Source: Saxidomus purpurata (lineage: Eukaryota; Mollusca; Bivalvia; Venerida; Veneridae). From it: a stretch of 64,000 nucleotides of DNA. Shown here piece after piece: positions 11,516-24,600 of the stretch (position 1 is the first letter of the stretch; each line of letters begins with the position of its first letter). Where the stretch lies: contig JAFMSR010000015.1 in NCBI GenBank assembly GCA_022818135.1, positions 31,743,117-31,807,116 of the forward strand, read 5' to 3'. The translations under genes were made by a program, and so were the position numbers. A model generated the notes under the pieces. It saw nothing but the letters and a program-made list of their open reading frames with translations, did no database searches and was not told the DNA's origin.

Positions 11516-11634
11516 GTTACATCGCTGCAGTTGATGCAGTGCGTCAATATTGCCTTCATTTTTAAAATATTACTATTTACCATTTCAAATTAGAACGAAA
11601 GGCTCATAATGTCGAGGCATTTTGCAGGTCACCG

Positions 11635-11990
11635 TTTTATATGACATACATTTTGTGTTTCAAGCTCCAATGCTAAAATGATATCATAAAGATATTTAAT
11701 TGCCGCAGGTACGCTTATTATTTATTATATATATTTTAGATGAATAGTTCTGATATGTATGTTAATGGTTGGTGGTGTTTTATACATGTGTGCTTTATTG
11801 GTTTTTAATGATGGTATAATTTTTATTTTCATTGTGCTCTGAATTCTTAATAATTTATGAACTTGCAAGTACCATACAATAATTAATGGAATGTTTGCAA
11901 CATGAAAGAAATATCGTTGACAGGCTCTGTACGAAAATGAAATAATTGTTTCGCAAAAACTGATCTTAACCTTACAGCAAAACATCAGTC
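11635..11990 (+). repeat. Copy 2 of the diverged repeat pair
   Basis: Partner of 9640-9935 by shared ordered blocks. The two copies bracket the dispersed repeat and the 18-bp array, so they may be the ends of a composite element or an old duplication. Confidence 0.6.
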
Positions 11991-12269
11991 AGTTTCTCGA
12001 AAGTTTTAATAGCAAATGCAACAAATACATTTTTATTCAATATGGAAGCTACTGGCGTTAATATACCAGGTAGTTCAGAGCAAAAATTAGAAGAACCACT
12101 AAAAGTAGGCTAATTTGATTGATATTTAAACTAAGTTATAAAAATTGACTGAAACAAAAATAGCTATACATAAAGTAGAAGAATCACTCGCTACCAGCCA
12201 AGAGTTTTTTTCTAATGAGACAAATATGATAGAAGCTACGCAGTAAAAACTAGCTGTCGCATTTATTCA

Positions 12270-13325
12270 TTTCCTGATTGTTGGTATTACAGTTGCGGTT
12301 TTAGCCAATCTGTGGTGTTTCTTAATGGTTGCTATTGCAGTTGCGGTTTTGGCCAATCTTTGGTGTTTCTTAATGGTTGGTATTGCAGTTGCGGTTTTGG
12401 CCAGCCTGTGGTGTTTCTTGATTGTTGCTATTACAGATGCGGTTTTATCCCATCTTTGGTGTTTCTTAATGGTTGGTATTGCAGTTGCGGTTTTAGCCAA
12501 TCTGTGGTGTTTCTTGATTGTTGCTATTACAGATGCGGTTTTAGCCAATCTGTGGTGTTTCTTAATGGTTGCTATTGCAGTTGCGGTTTTGGCCAATCTT
12601 TGATGTCTCTTAATGGTTGGTATTGCAGTTGCGGTTTTGGCCAGCCTGTGGTGTTTCTTGATTGTTGCTATTACAGATGCGGTTTTAGCCCATCTTTGGT
12701 GTTTCTTAATGGTTTGTATTGCAGTTGCGGTTTTGGCCAGCCTGTGGTGTTTCTTGATTGTTGCTATTACAGATGCGGTTTTAGCCCATCTTTGGTGTTT
12801 CTTAATGGTTGATATTGCAGTTGCGGTTTTGGCCAGTCTATTGTGTTTCTTAATGGTTGCTACTACAGTTGCGGTTTTGGCCAATCTTTGGTGTTTCTTA
12901 ATGGTTGGTATTGCAGTTGCGGTTTTGGCCAGTCTGTTGTGTTTCTTAATGGTTTGTATTGCAGTTGCGGTTTTGGCAAGTCTGTGGTGTTTCTTAATGG
13001 TTGGTATTTCAGAAGCGGTTTTGGCCAGTCTATGGTGTTTCTTAATGGTTGGTATTGCAGTTGCGGTTTGGCCAGTCTTTGGTGTTTCTTAATGGTTGGT
13101 ATTGCAGTTACGGTTTTGGCCAGTCTATGGTGTTTCTTAATGGTTGGTATTGCAGTTGCTGTTTTGGGCAGCCTGTGATGTTTATTGATTGTTGCTAATA
13201 CAGTTGCGGTTTTGGCCAGTCTTTGGTGTTTCTTAATGGTTGCTATTACAGTTGCGGTTTTGGCCAATCTGTGGTATTTTCTCAATGGTTGATATTGCTT
13301 TTCGGTTACTTTGCGTTCTTGGTAA
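12270..13325 (+). repeat. 48-bp minisatellite, ~21 copies, with a 96-bp higher-order phase
   Basis: The 48-bp unit begins TGGTGTTTCTTAATGGTTGG. In the first half two variants alternate (TTCTTAATGG...ATTGCAGTTGCGG and TTCTTGATTG...ATTACAGATGCGG), giving a 96-bp period; the second half is mostly one variant. The unit is 16 codons. The minus strand is open at 12267-12884 (AKTATAIPTIKKHQRL-type repeats) and again in a shifted frame to 13345; a short deletion near 13063 links the two. The plus strand is also open with a hydrophobic repeat. Nothing shows that either frame is translated. Confidence 0.93.
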
Positions 13326-14058
13326 ACTTTAGGTGTTTTGCTCAATAATTTTTGAAATGTGATTGTTCTTAGATTGCTCTTTGCGATTTTGGCTTTATAA
13401 TATAATTTTCAATGTTAGAGATCCATTGGCAATTTGTTTAAACCTTGTTAGGTAGATGTTACATGGATATATTTTTCTTACTCCCCGGTTGAGCTTTTCC
13501 CAATTACCGTTTAAAAGCCCAAGTTCTTTCGTTAATTGTTCGTATTGGTGTGTTTGCTTTGTGGCGTAATTTTTCAGTAATACTATGATTGTCTCTTTAC
13601 ATGATTTTGTCTTTGATATATCAGTGTATATATTCTGTGTGTACTATGTATTTGTTTAAGATGTTTGAGATACTTGATTTGTGCTTTTATTTTTATGTTG
13701 AGTTGTACACTTCTGGGTGTTAGGGCTTTTAGGTACGTTTTGGTACGTGGCATTCCCTGTTGGATATTTTTTTTTTTTACACCATTGTGATCTGACGTCG
13801 TTCTTTCAGTACGGTAAACGCCGAGAGTAACGAGTAACCCATGGCCAATTATTGTCATTTATTTATACTTATAGCTACCGTTTTGATTCTTTACAACCAT
13901 GTAGGCGTAGTATCCATTCAGTAAACCATTCCCGCCCTGTAATGTCCTCATATAATTATGTAAAATCATTTTGTTCAGGCAAACCTATGATAATATTTCA
14001 TTTTTGATGAGTCATGGTTGAATTATGGTGTTCAAAGTAAGATAAGTGTTTGTTTTAG
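13326..14058. other. Non-coding stretch between array and exon candidate
   Basis: No gene or array was seen. The sequence just before 14059 (GTTTGTTTTAG) reads as an acceptor for the next feature. Confidence 0.4.
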
Positions 14059-14354
14059 GGGTCCAAATATTTACTGAAGGATCTCTGAAGATTATCAGCT
14101 ATGACCCAAATGGAAAACATAGTTCCGATAACTTCATGCTAAAATTCAAGATTAATTTTCTTTCAGTAAACAATGAACAGGAAGTATCTAATTTTGTATG
14201 CAGATATTTGAAATGTAATGAATTGCAAAATTTAAAATTTAAACATCCTTGCGCGGGCATGCAGTTGAATTCACATCTGATTGAAATTAAGTGTTCGGTA
14301 TCATTTCACTTATATAACCGTTTGTTACCTGATCAAAATAGGATAACACAACAG
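14059..14354 (+). CDS. Candidate internal coding exon, unrecognised
   Basis: An open frame of ~98 codons is framed by TGTTTGTTTTAG on the left and CAACAG|GTAAGT, a consensus donor, on the right. The frame starts in phase 1 and ends in phase 0. Residue use is varied (GSLKIISYDPNGKHSSDNF near the start, four Cys, SFHLYNRLLPDQNRI near the end) and not repeat-like. I do not recognise a domain, and no partner exon was found nearby. It could be a lone exon of a gene with long introns, an exon relic, or chance. Confidence 0.4.
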
Positions 14355-15340
14355 GTAAGTCGTTTTATATTTAATATTTGATTATGAATTTTCGTAAGGT
14401 AGAAATGTTGTGGAGTTCAACAGTGTTGAAGAGCACATATTTAAAAGTTTAATGTTGCTCAAGTGTTATTGAGTTAAACAGTCACATTATACACCGTTTA
14501 AGACCACTGTAACTATCATAAAGTATTCAAACAGTGAAGTTTACTTCTGATATTTTAGATCATGTTAAGTGTTTGAACATGTCTGTGTTCTTAAGCTATT
14601 TGCTGTTTTAATCGTGATACTTTGAAGTCACATGATTATCTTTGGATGTTACAATTACTAGGAACATTTATATTACCAAGAAAGGTGTGTTATCAGGGTA
14701 AATAACCATTATTTTTACTAAAGGTTCTGATGTTGCTTACATGTTATAAATAAAGCGCAGTATTTTTTAACGGTAGTGCAATAAAAAGCCAAACAAAACA
14801 AAACAACAACAAAAACGAAACGCTTTCCGAGAACACCTTTTTCTGAAGAAGTGATATAGATATTAAAGAAAGCCATATCAACATAAATGCAACACAAGTA
14901 TTTCACTAAATGAGATAATTCATTATTCTATGTATGATAAAATTCCAAGTGATCATGGGACTTTAAGTGAATAATTGCCGTTGAATATACAGGAGTAAAG
15001 CTAGGATGCTGGTATGCTTGTAATTAATATCTAACCCAGCAGCAAGAAGAGTACTTGGTAACTGTGCCCAGGAATTAATTTCGTAATGTATTTTGTCCGA
15101 CTTCTTCGTCCTTTGGAATTAGATGGTTTTACTTACTGCAATCATTTTGATGCTGGTATTTGTTTTATGTTTTTCAGAAATGTTAAAAATTAGGGTAAAA
15201 TTCGAATGACTTTAAATTGCCTAGCTTGGGTCACATACATCCTCTATATACATGCTCTGTTTGGTAACATTCAAAGTAAAGTGAGCACGCACTTCTACTG
15301 ATACACTATGGAACGCCATACCCGTCTTATCATGACTTGT
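14355..15340. other. Non-coding stretch, nothing recognised
   Basis: It would be intronic if the exon at 14059-14354 is real. No repeat or gene was seen. Confidence 0.4.
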
Positions 15341-15345
15341 TTGCT

Positions 15346-16790
15346 TATATGCGGTACATATTTCATTATATACAGTATATCTTTTATTATATGCAGTAGA
15401 TATTTAATTATATGTGGTATCTAGTTCATTATGTGTGGTACAAGTCACTTTATATGCTGTACTTTCTTTGTTACATGTAGTACAACTCTTCTTATATGTG
15501 GTGGTACTGTCTTTATATGCAGTGCATTTGAATTTGTGTGCGGTACAAACACCAATATATGCATTGTGTGAAGTAGATAAAACGTTATGCGTGGTGCTTT
15601 TTACATTATATGATGAATGTGCAAACAAATATATGTGGTAATGACTGAGTCTATTATATGTGATGCTTTTTTCCTTATATGCAATGCAAATCACATTATA
15701 TATCGTACTTTCGTCAACATACTCGGTAGATCTCACATTAAATGCTCGTACTGTAACATCCGGATTTCCGTATATAATGTGCTTCCAGATTTATCGTTGG
15801 AAATATCATTCATCATAACGACGTAACTACCGAATGTAATGAATACCGAAATAAAGTAATTACGTCCGATATAATGATGAAGCATGGCATATAAGATATA
15901 TCCGAAAGATACAGCATATAATGCCAGATCATAGTTATATAAACGAATGTATAACACGTAATTTTATTTGCACCGCATACAAGGTTTAAAGCACTACATT
16001 TAACTGGATTTAGTCACTACCAAATATATTCATTTTTGTTTATAATTTAAGCACCAGTAATGTTTTCAATATACATGTATAGCTAAATACAAATCTACTG
16101 CATATATTGGTGTTTGTACATGGATACAAACAAATTACTGCATATAAAGAAAGTTCCAACTAAATATAACTACATTTAAAAATTAGAAAGTACATGAATT
16201 TATAACGTAACTTCTACAAACAATGACAACTATCTACCACATATAATTAAATAATCTTCTGGCCATATTCCAAGAAAAGATCTACTGCGTTTAATTAAAT
16301 AAGCCCAAACACGTAATGATAAGTCGCTCATCCCGGCCTTCCATACTAAATGGCCTTGAACGTTTGCCTTGTTTGGTAGCATTTATAAGCCAGCACACTT
16401 TACAGATGCTCTGTAATGAGTTGGTCATTTGATAAATCAGTCTAACGAAATAAATTAAACCTCTAGAGGCTTTACATTTAATAAAAGAAATATCAATAAT
16501 CTGATTAATCTGATTAAATAAACATCTAGCCAGGAAACCATCATTTCGAATTCGAAAGTAATACCGGTAATTAACGGAAATCGTATCAAGGAAAATGATC
16601 CGAACCAGGTCGGAACCATCTCAAAATAAACGTGCTTCTAATCTACCTCTTATAATGACCAAACTAAAATATATAAGTTACGAAACTATCACATATAATG
16701 CCCTGAAACTACTACATATAAGTGACAGAAACTACCACAGTATACAGAAATATACTTACCGCATATAACGCTTGGAAGCACATCATTTAA
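15346..16790. repeat. Fold-back-like zone: short degenerate motifs in opposite orientations
   Basis: From 15346 to ~15735 a motif like TTATATGTGGTAC recurs about every 30 bp on the + strand. From ~16075 to 16275 and ~16660 to 16780 the reverse complement (TACCACATATAAT, TACCGCATATAACG) recurs. The two blocks flank ~350 bp of unrelated sequence, so the strand can fold back imperfectly. Open frames in it (for example minus 15404-15736) only read the repeats. Confidence 0.65.
16360..16530 (+). repeat. Diverged repeat, copy A
   Basis: It shares with 17440-17635, in order, GCT(G)CTGTAATGAG, AGTC, CTCTAGAGGC/CTCCAGAGGC and AATAAAAGAAATATCAA with AATCTGATTAAAT. Same orientation, about 1.1 kb apart. 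Confidence 0.65.
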
Positions 16791-17439
16791 TTTCGACTAT
16801 CGGGCATTTTTAGCTTTTACTAATGCCAGATCCGTAGCTTATACTTATGACGATAGAACAACTGCTATTGCTTATTTGGCTTTTATTAAATCAATATAAA
16901 CAGCACCACTAATAAATACATCTATTTAATAGATTTAATCAAACCAATTATATATATATAAATTTTACATCATTCATATCAATGTAAAAAGCACCACGTG
17001 TTTTAACACGCTTTTACCTTGACTTTTGACTAATTACTTATGATCTACTGACTTATTATTTTGACTTTTGTACTTTTGCACTTTTGACTAATTACTTTTG
17101 CACTTTGACTTATAATGACATTACCACTTTGACTTATAAGATTTGACTTTTACTTATCACTTATAAAAAAGAAACCTAAGCATAACCCTAAACGTAGCCT
17201 TGTACCACGTCATAATGAGACTATCTACCACATATGAGTAAATACTCTACCTGCTATGTGATAACAAGATAACTTACTTATATATATTACAGCACTAATC
17301 CTGGTATACCGGATATTAGCATAATACATAGAATCATGATAAGTAACGTTTTAAAATGGCGTTACCATAGCAACAAAAATTTTTTTACAGTCCTTCATAG
17401 TTGGCCTTGACCTGGTCGCAAGTTCCATCCCTCCTTAGT
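16791..17439. other. AT-rich spacer with CTTTTGACTAATTACT-like short repeats
   Basis: Around 17020-17165 the phrases TTGACTAATTACTT and CACTTTTGACT/CACTTTGACTTATAA recur irregularly. No gene is present. Confidence 0.5.
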
Positions 17440-17640
17440 TCTCACTTGTATATTAGCATTGTTAAAGAAGTAGGTAGATAAGAATATGTTCCTTTATACA
17501 CATGCTGCTGTAATGAGCTTGCTCCTTTAAATAAGATCAGTCCTTATATATTACATTAAAGAAAGAGGACTACTCCAGAGGCCTCCCAGTTGCTCAATAA
17601 AAGAAATATCAAACTAATCTGATTAAATCCTGACGCCGTA
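17440..17640 (+). repeat. Diverged repeat, copy B
   Basis: Partner of 16360-16530 by shared ordered blocks. It lies just beyond the fold-back-like zone. Confidence 0.65.
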
Positions 17641-20600
17641 ACGGCTCATTGATACTAAAATAAATGACAAAGACAAAAGTAACTTAGTTCATTTATTTAC
17701 AGAAACAAGTTTACAGTGCTACGCACAAACACTTGAAAATTAATGCAGAAAGGAATCCAAAATATATTTCACATGCAGAGTTATGCTTTTTATTTAGTAC
17801 CATTCCTCTTCTAAAAGGTCCAATGTAGCAATTATAAGTAAGTTAAAAGTCATTTAAAAGCCAACTTAAAAGTAAAAACACCGGAAGTCATTGATACTCG
17901 AAAATGTGCCCTCTAAGGCTTCCATACTGTTCCGTACTTACATTAGACTGTCTATTCTTTGTACTTGCCATGGAAAAATGTTTTGAAGTATGGTTCATGC
18001 TGATCTTTGCAGCGTGTTGTTTTTTTAGCTCGAGTGTTTAATTAAACTTACCCATTGTATGAAACTGTTTAAAAATGTACGCAGATAATATACAAGCTTG
18101 AAAAATACTGACGTGTAGATTTCGGTTGCCAGTGCACATCTAATACGGACACATTCATATCAAGTGGCTGTCATAAATCTCAGATACTTCACAATGAACA
18201 GCGAAAAAATGACTTAATATTTTAACATGTTCTCACGCGTACTCATGATTCTATTTCGTTTTTTTTACGAAAAATATTTTATTTAGTCATGATATCACTC
18301 TCCAACATAAGATACAAGTACCATGCGGGCATTGATAGCAACCAAATGAAAATAATTTTAATTTACACCAAAACGAAGAAAAAATAGGAAGCTCGGTAAC
18401 AGAAGACTAAACAATGTATTTTGTTTCTATCCTAAATGTTGTAATTAAATACCACTGCGTCTAATTGGAAATTAGATTGCGTTACGTAACATAGCGAAAC
18501 AAAAAACTGGTCCATTCGAATTACTTTTAAAACTTGACGGGAGTCCTTAAAGTTTTTTGTTTAAATAATGAATGTTCCTCAAGTATGTATTACCATGATT
18601 GAGGTGTACAATGATTGGGGTCGAGACGTTACTATGGTAGATCAAGCGGTTATTTACCTGGGAAAACTTTGCCAATGCATTTAAAATGAGTGTTATCTAG
18701 ATCTTGTGATAATGCATGCATTTTTGCAATTTTCTCCGCTTTACGTACGAAAAAGTAAAAGATTTTTAGATTGACTGATCGTATTTTCTTTGGATTCTTC
18801 TAATGATATACTTTATCACGGGAGAAAAGTGTAACATAAAGATTGTTTGTTTTGAGATAAAATTTAGGGCACTTTTATGCTTACTAGCATTTCTGGAAAC
18901 TTTATTTTCAACAAAAGTTTACAGTACATTAAAAACATATGGCCATTTCTTTCTATGGAGACCTTATTTAAATTTTGAGATATAAGACGATAAAAATTTC
19001 TAATTTTGTAATATATTTTAGCTTCCGAACCATTAATTTTTCTTGGAACTAAGCCGATCGTCATGTACTATCAAAGAGAAAATTTATTTGACAAAAAGTG
19101 ACGTCAAAAGCTGGTGAGACATCTCAAGGTCATACATTGTTTCAATTGGAAATCATGGTTTCTGCAAATAGATAACACCCTCAACTCCGGCTTGAGTAAT
19201 TGGAGAAATATTGATTTATAACATGCAAGACAATGCAAGACAATGCACCGTTGCATTTTGGCCACGGACTCAATGTTTCCATACGTTGTATACAAGAAAT
19301 TATAACTTCTGCTGGCATATAATTACATTGCTGATGGAATGAAAACATCAAGGTTATGTCCACCTCTTTGAACGATCAGTTTTGCCATGATATTTTCTTG
19401 CTTCAAGAGAAAATTGATCATTCCCAACTAAAATCAATGAACTGCAGTTTTGTGCATGAGTTTGCATGCAGTATAAGATAGGTGCATTGATACCGTTTGT
19501 GGCTAGTAATAGCAGTGTGTTTTTGTTTACATCTATTGTCTGGATTACAAGCCGAGGTATTCGTTTTCTCTTTAAATTTAAAATGAGTTTAAAGTTGTGT
19601 TTTCTTGTCTCTGGAAAACTGTCTCTGTATTAAGTAATAAAACAAGAGGTAATTGTATATTGTATATCGTACATAATCAGGCAACTGTTGCATTTCTCAT
19701 TTCATTTGAATTTGTCATAAGATGAATTTCCCTATCCCTTTTATCTCTTTACTAATATTCTTGTTTTGTTTTAAGTCGGAGATATCGTAGTGTATGATTT
19801 TGATTCAAATGTAAGGGGTTTGTTTGCAAACAGAGAAAAAAACGTGACATTTTAAGGGGACTATAGATAAAATAAACAAGACAAAAACACGAAACGTTTT
19901 AAAAAAAAGTTTTTACCGCTGTACATAACTAATATAATTATAATGCCAGAAAATCAACTGATTCCTTCATGAACAGAACTTGTCAGGTAAATGTATTTAA
20001 ACTCATAAACGAAAACATTAGGCAAAATAACTGGTACTCGGTATATAAAAACAATATATAAATATAGAATCTTCGTTTTCCTACAGTCTGATCTTGTCAA
20101 ATAATGTGTGTCCGCTGTATGCACATATACATTGTGACTGAAATGACATTTGGAGTCGGATACTGATACTTTGTACATATTTATTAGGATACCTAACCAA
20201 AGCCGTCCCGACCCTAAGAGAGTCCCGGAGGCTTTTAATATCTCCTATACTGTATGTGTGTTCCAACTGACAATAGTTTTTTGTTATATGTTACGTTATG
20301 AATGGCTTGGCTTCGAGATGTTATACAATGAATGTTACACAATCAAACAAAGATGTCTGCAAATCGCTGACACGTCTGATCAATAAAATATCTTCATCAT
20401 TGCATCTAATTGCTAAACCCTTTGTTTCAATATTAATTTTCTGCTGTTTTAGACAGGAAAATTTTAACTGAACTTTAGTTTCCTCATGGGAAATGTTAAA
20501 CAAGGTTTTATTGTCTCTAGCAAGATGAAGTGATATATTAGTGTGTCCATTGGCGTTATTGCGTCTCCCCCATAGACAGCTTAGAAAGTCCATTCTGTTT

Positions 20601-20900
20601 TACCGTTAATGTCTGGTGTTTTTTCTGCTGTCTGCTGTCTGCTGTCTGTTATTTGCCGAAACGTCAGTGGCATCTGTTACAAATAGTATCTGTATGTTTC
20701 GGGACTCCCTTAAAGGATTTTCACTAAATTAAGTTAGCGTACAGAGTGCTCCGTTCTAGGTCATGGTCACTTTCATGTTTTTTATGATAAATCTGCTCGC
20801 AAAAGTGTTAGACCATATTAAAAAGATTCAAGTAAAGATTCAAAGTAAAGGTGATTTCCAGAGAACAACGAGTCCCCGAGGAGACCAATTTGGGAATGAA
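17641..20900. other. Non-coding stretch, nothing firm
   Basis: Only short open frames on both strands. A tiny TGCTGTC repeat sits near 20622-20650. No exon with matching splice sites was recognised. Confidence 0.5.
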
Positions 20901-20924
20901 CGCCGCTACAGCCGAAGAAAATGC

Positions 20925-21830
20925 AGCATGACCGCCGCCACAAGACCGTAAAAGGGAAGTGTTCGATTGTTATTGGACCTGGAATAAGCTGGCATGACCG
21001 TCACGTGATCTGAAGAGAATTAAAACCACTTGAGTTTCAAAGGCTTATATGCTCGCCGCTTGACATTAAGAGAAATTAGCATAACTGAAAAGAAATTGGC
21101 ATGACCATTACTTGCCTTGAAAAATAAAGATTACATGACCGCAATTAGCTCGGGGGAAAAATTAGCATGAGGAAAACTTGACCTGAAGAGAAATTAGCAT
21201 AAGCACCACTTGACCTAAAAGGAAGCTTGCAAGATCACCACTGACATGCAAAAAAGTTTGCATGACACTTTTAGACCTTAAGACATATAAGCTTTACCAT
21301 CGTATGACGCGTAAAAACGTTTGCCTAACGCTAAGGTCACTAGAGCTGACGATTAAGTGACATGACCACCATTGGCCAAAAAAAAAAGTTTGCATGACGC
21401 CACCAGATCTGAAGAGAAATAAGTATTACCACCACATGACCTCAAAAGAGTTTGCATGACGCCATTAGACCTGAGGAGAAACTAGCATGACCATCACAGC
21501 TTGAATTACCACCACTTGATCGAAAGAGAAATAAACATGGTCACCGCTTTACCCGAAATCAGCATGTGCTTGAAAGGCCGCCAATAGACCTAAAGAGAAG
21601 CTCGTTTGACCGTCACAAAACCTCAAGAGAAATTAGTTTGACAAGTAAAGCTTGCATATCCCAAAGAAAAGCTGGCATGATCACCATGTGGACCGAAGAA
21701 AACAGCTATGGCACTGAAGAGTGGATCAGAGTGAAGCCGACATGACTGCCTCTATGCCTGAATCAAAGCTGACATGAGCGCTATTAGACTGGAAGAAAAG
21801 AGTTTCCCCAACAAAAAATTATTCGAACGC
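20925..21830 (+). repeat. Degenerate ~35-40 bp tandem array
   Basis: Phrases such as TTAGCATGACCACC, ACTTGACCTGAAGAGAAA and AGTTTGCATGACGCCA recur some two dozen times with indels. Decay is strong, so copy number and ends are approximate. No coding potential was seen. Confidence 0.75.
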
Positions 21831-24600
21831 CTCTACACCTGGAAGAAAATGTAAACCTACGTGAAGTTATTTAATTGTACTCCTACTTTCACAGGGTGTT
21901 TCTGTTGATCTAGGGCTCTTAAAAGCCGCTCTGTGGAGCTGCCATAATACGTAATTGTCGATTTTTTGTTCTTATCCAGGACTAAGAATCTCTTTAGTGA
22001 TCATTTAGCTTAAAGGTTTTAGGTTTTATCAATTTAAATCTGTGTGATGCACATTTTTTTTATTTGCATTGTTTGTTCTTTTATTATCGCGGACGAGTAT
22101 CATTGCACAATTCTTGCATTGATTGTTGGACCTGTGGGAAATTTCATGTCCGATACAGAGTTTCATTTATTTGTTTGTTTCACAATTTTCTTAATGATTT
22201 TCTGCCGTCTAGCTTTTCTGGATGCATCAAAGAGTTTGTGAATGATCATATTTTGCAAACAAAGGAAAGAGATAAAAAAAATGCATATTGCAAATATCGA
22301 TTTGTATCTGTCTGGGCCTACACAACAACATAACTTTCTGGCCAATGCATTTATTTTTCTGACTTGATTTTGGTTGTCCAGTATAAAACGCCTCCTTCAT
22401 GAAGTAAAAGCACTGTAATAAAAAAGTAAATACAAAATTTTGCTTTAATTTTGGAATACGTTTTTCCTTAACAACCCATAAATTTAAGTCATGATTGTGT
22501 ATTCTTTTAAAAACGTTTTGTTTTCAAACTATAGGCTAGACAATATACAAATATTACCATCAATGAAAGAAAAAAAATTATTTTTTTTACATTTGAATAA
22601 TTATATTTCTCTGAGAAATTCTTCTTTGAAAAGTTTAATTCAGTGGTGAGAGGAGTTTGAGCCTAATCGTCCAGCCATTATGTATGCCTCGTTGCTTAGT
22701 GATATTTCTGTTTAACATGCCAAGTTTGAGTTAGGATAGGATTTAGTAATTTTCCGCTGGTTTGAGTTTCTTGTAGAAAATAGTCTTATCTAGAATGAAG
22801 ATCAAAGATGACACTACGATCGGCCTGATATAGAGTATAAAAGAACATGTAAAGAGAGGTTGATGAGTCACGAATTATATCGTTGAGAGAAAAGTTCTTG
22901 TGGAACTGATACGCTTCCATAATCTGACCTTTAAGGGCAGAAATGATGCGTGCAATCTCATAATTAAATTAATTAGGCATTCTAAAACTGGTCATTTCAT
23001 CACTAGTGACCCGACTTTGACACTATATCAATATACATTGTCAAACTAATGACAAAAAATACGGACAAATCTCTACTACTAATGGAAGATAAAAATTGAA
23101 ACCTCTTCTGTCGGAAGGCAGGAAATTGTAACGACACTTGTTCCGACAAATGTTCTCGGCAATCCTGTGCCAATGCTTATTTGTTTGACTCCTGCATGAA
23201 CTTCCATCTTCATGCAGAATCAATATGTCGGGATAACATTTCCATGTTTTCATATAATGCATGAACTTCAGCTGCAAGAACATGATGTTTTGACGTGGAC
23301 AGTCATATAATACGAAACTGTTTGACCCCTGTCTGACAAGAGCTGGAAAAATGTAATTACTGTTTCTTACACTGATTCATAACGGCCGGACCAGGCATGT
23401 TTTAAAAATGCTTATGCTATGTTTCTCTACATTGAAAGACCTTGCCATACTTACATAGAATTGAACTCGAAATTCCTTTCTACATAAAACGAAAGCGTTT
23501 CACTAACTTTTACTGTTAAAAATAAGTGTTTTTATGTTGAAATTGAACCAAATTTAAGTTAGGACAGAAAAAAATAGAATGTCAAACTTTGATAGTTATA
23601 TTTTAACCGTTACCCCGCGAAATTTTAAAACTGAAGTTGTCAATCTTCCGACAGTTCAATTAATTGCGAACAGCGAAAGATACCGATCAAACTGCACGGA
23701 TGTACGTGCTTATTAGAATTTGCACTAATTTCAAAGGGACAGTCACCAGCATGATAATGGTAAATTAACTACAAATGTTAGGGTCGAAAGTTACCAGTAC
23801 ATGAATACTGAGTACCTTAAATAAATTGAACAATATTACACTTTAAAAAATATTTTAAATTCTTGTACGCAACTTGAGACAAAAAGAAGTATTCAGTGGT
23901 TGTCTGACATACTTCTAATACATGTATCATTTTGGCATGTGTAGTATTACATAAAAACGGAGACATAGCTCAAGAAAAATAGAGGAAAAAATAGATTTTA
24001 TGAATGGAAAGAAAAGATGAAAGATGCATTCTAAAAAGAGAAAAAAAGTTTGGGTGTAATCTGTTAGTTAAGAGCATGCGCAAAAAACATTTACAGCGCA
24101 TGTTAATGAATATATATTAAACACATTAGAGTTTTGCATTTCCGAACGTCGGCGACCTGAAACTTTATAAATATTTATCAAGTTATGACAGCTGCCTCTG
24201 TACTTCAGGAAAACATCTTTATTTGTGTATCCATACCCTGTTATTTATTTACGTATCAGAAAATTATCATTGAATTCATTTTTCAATAGTTTTTCTTGTC
24301 ATGTATTCATGAATGTTCTTGTTGATTTATAAACTTCCTGTTTATAATTTATGCAAGACTTGTATTAAGTTTGTTTTCGGTACTTTCCAGTTTTCTTATA
24401 CTATATATACTAGCGACATATTCCATGACTTGTAATGTTTATTTAACTCATCATTGTAAAGTCTAAGATACAGGCTACGATAGACAAAATAAATGAACTA
24501 ATTTAACACAGCTTATTTATATGACTTTACACTTGTTATACAATTTGGTATGTGAGTGCGTTTTACTCTTAGAATCTAATGCAAAAGTTCAAGTGTCAGA
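21831..24600. other. Non-coding stretch, nothing recognised
   Basis: Short overlapping frames near 22044-22345 encode hydrophobic residues but have no splice or start context that supports a gene. Confidence 0.45.

Noticed and set aside
12313..13178. Plus-strand hydrophobic open frames in the 48-bp array as membrane proteins
   Set aside because: They arise because the unit is a multiple of three without stops; no start, splice or flank context supports translation.
15404..15957. Open frames in the fold-back-like zone as a Thr/Tyr/Cys repeat protein
   Set aside because: Both strands are open over the same ~30-bp motifs, so the frames mirror the repeat and show no independent coding sign.
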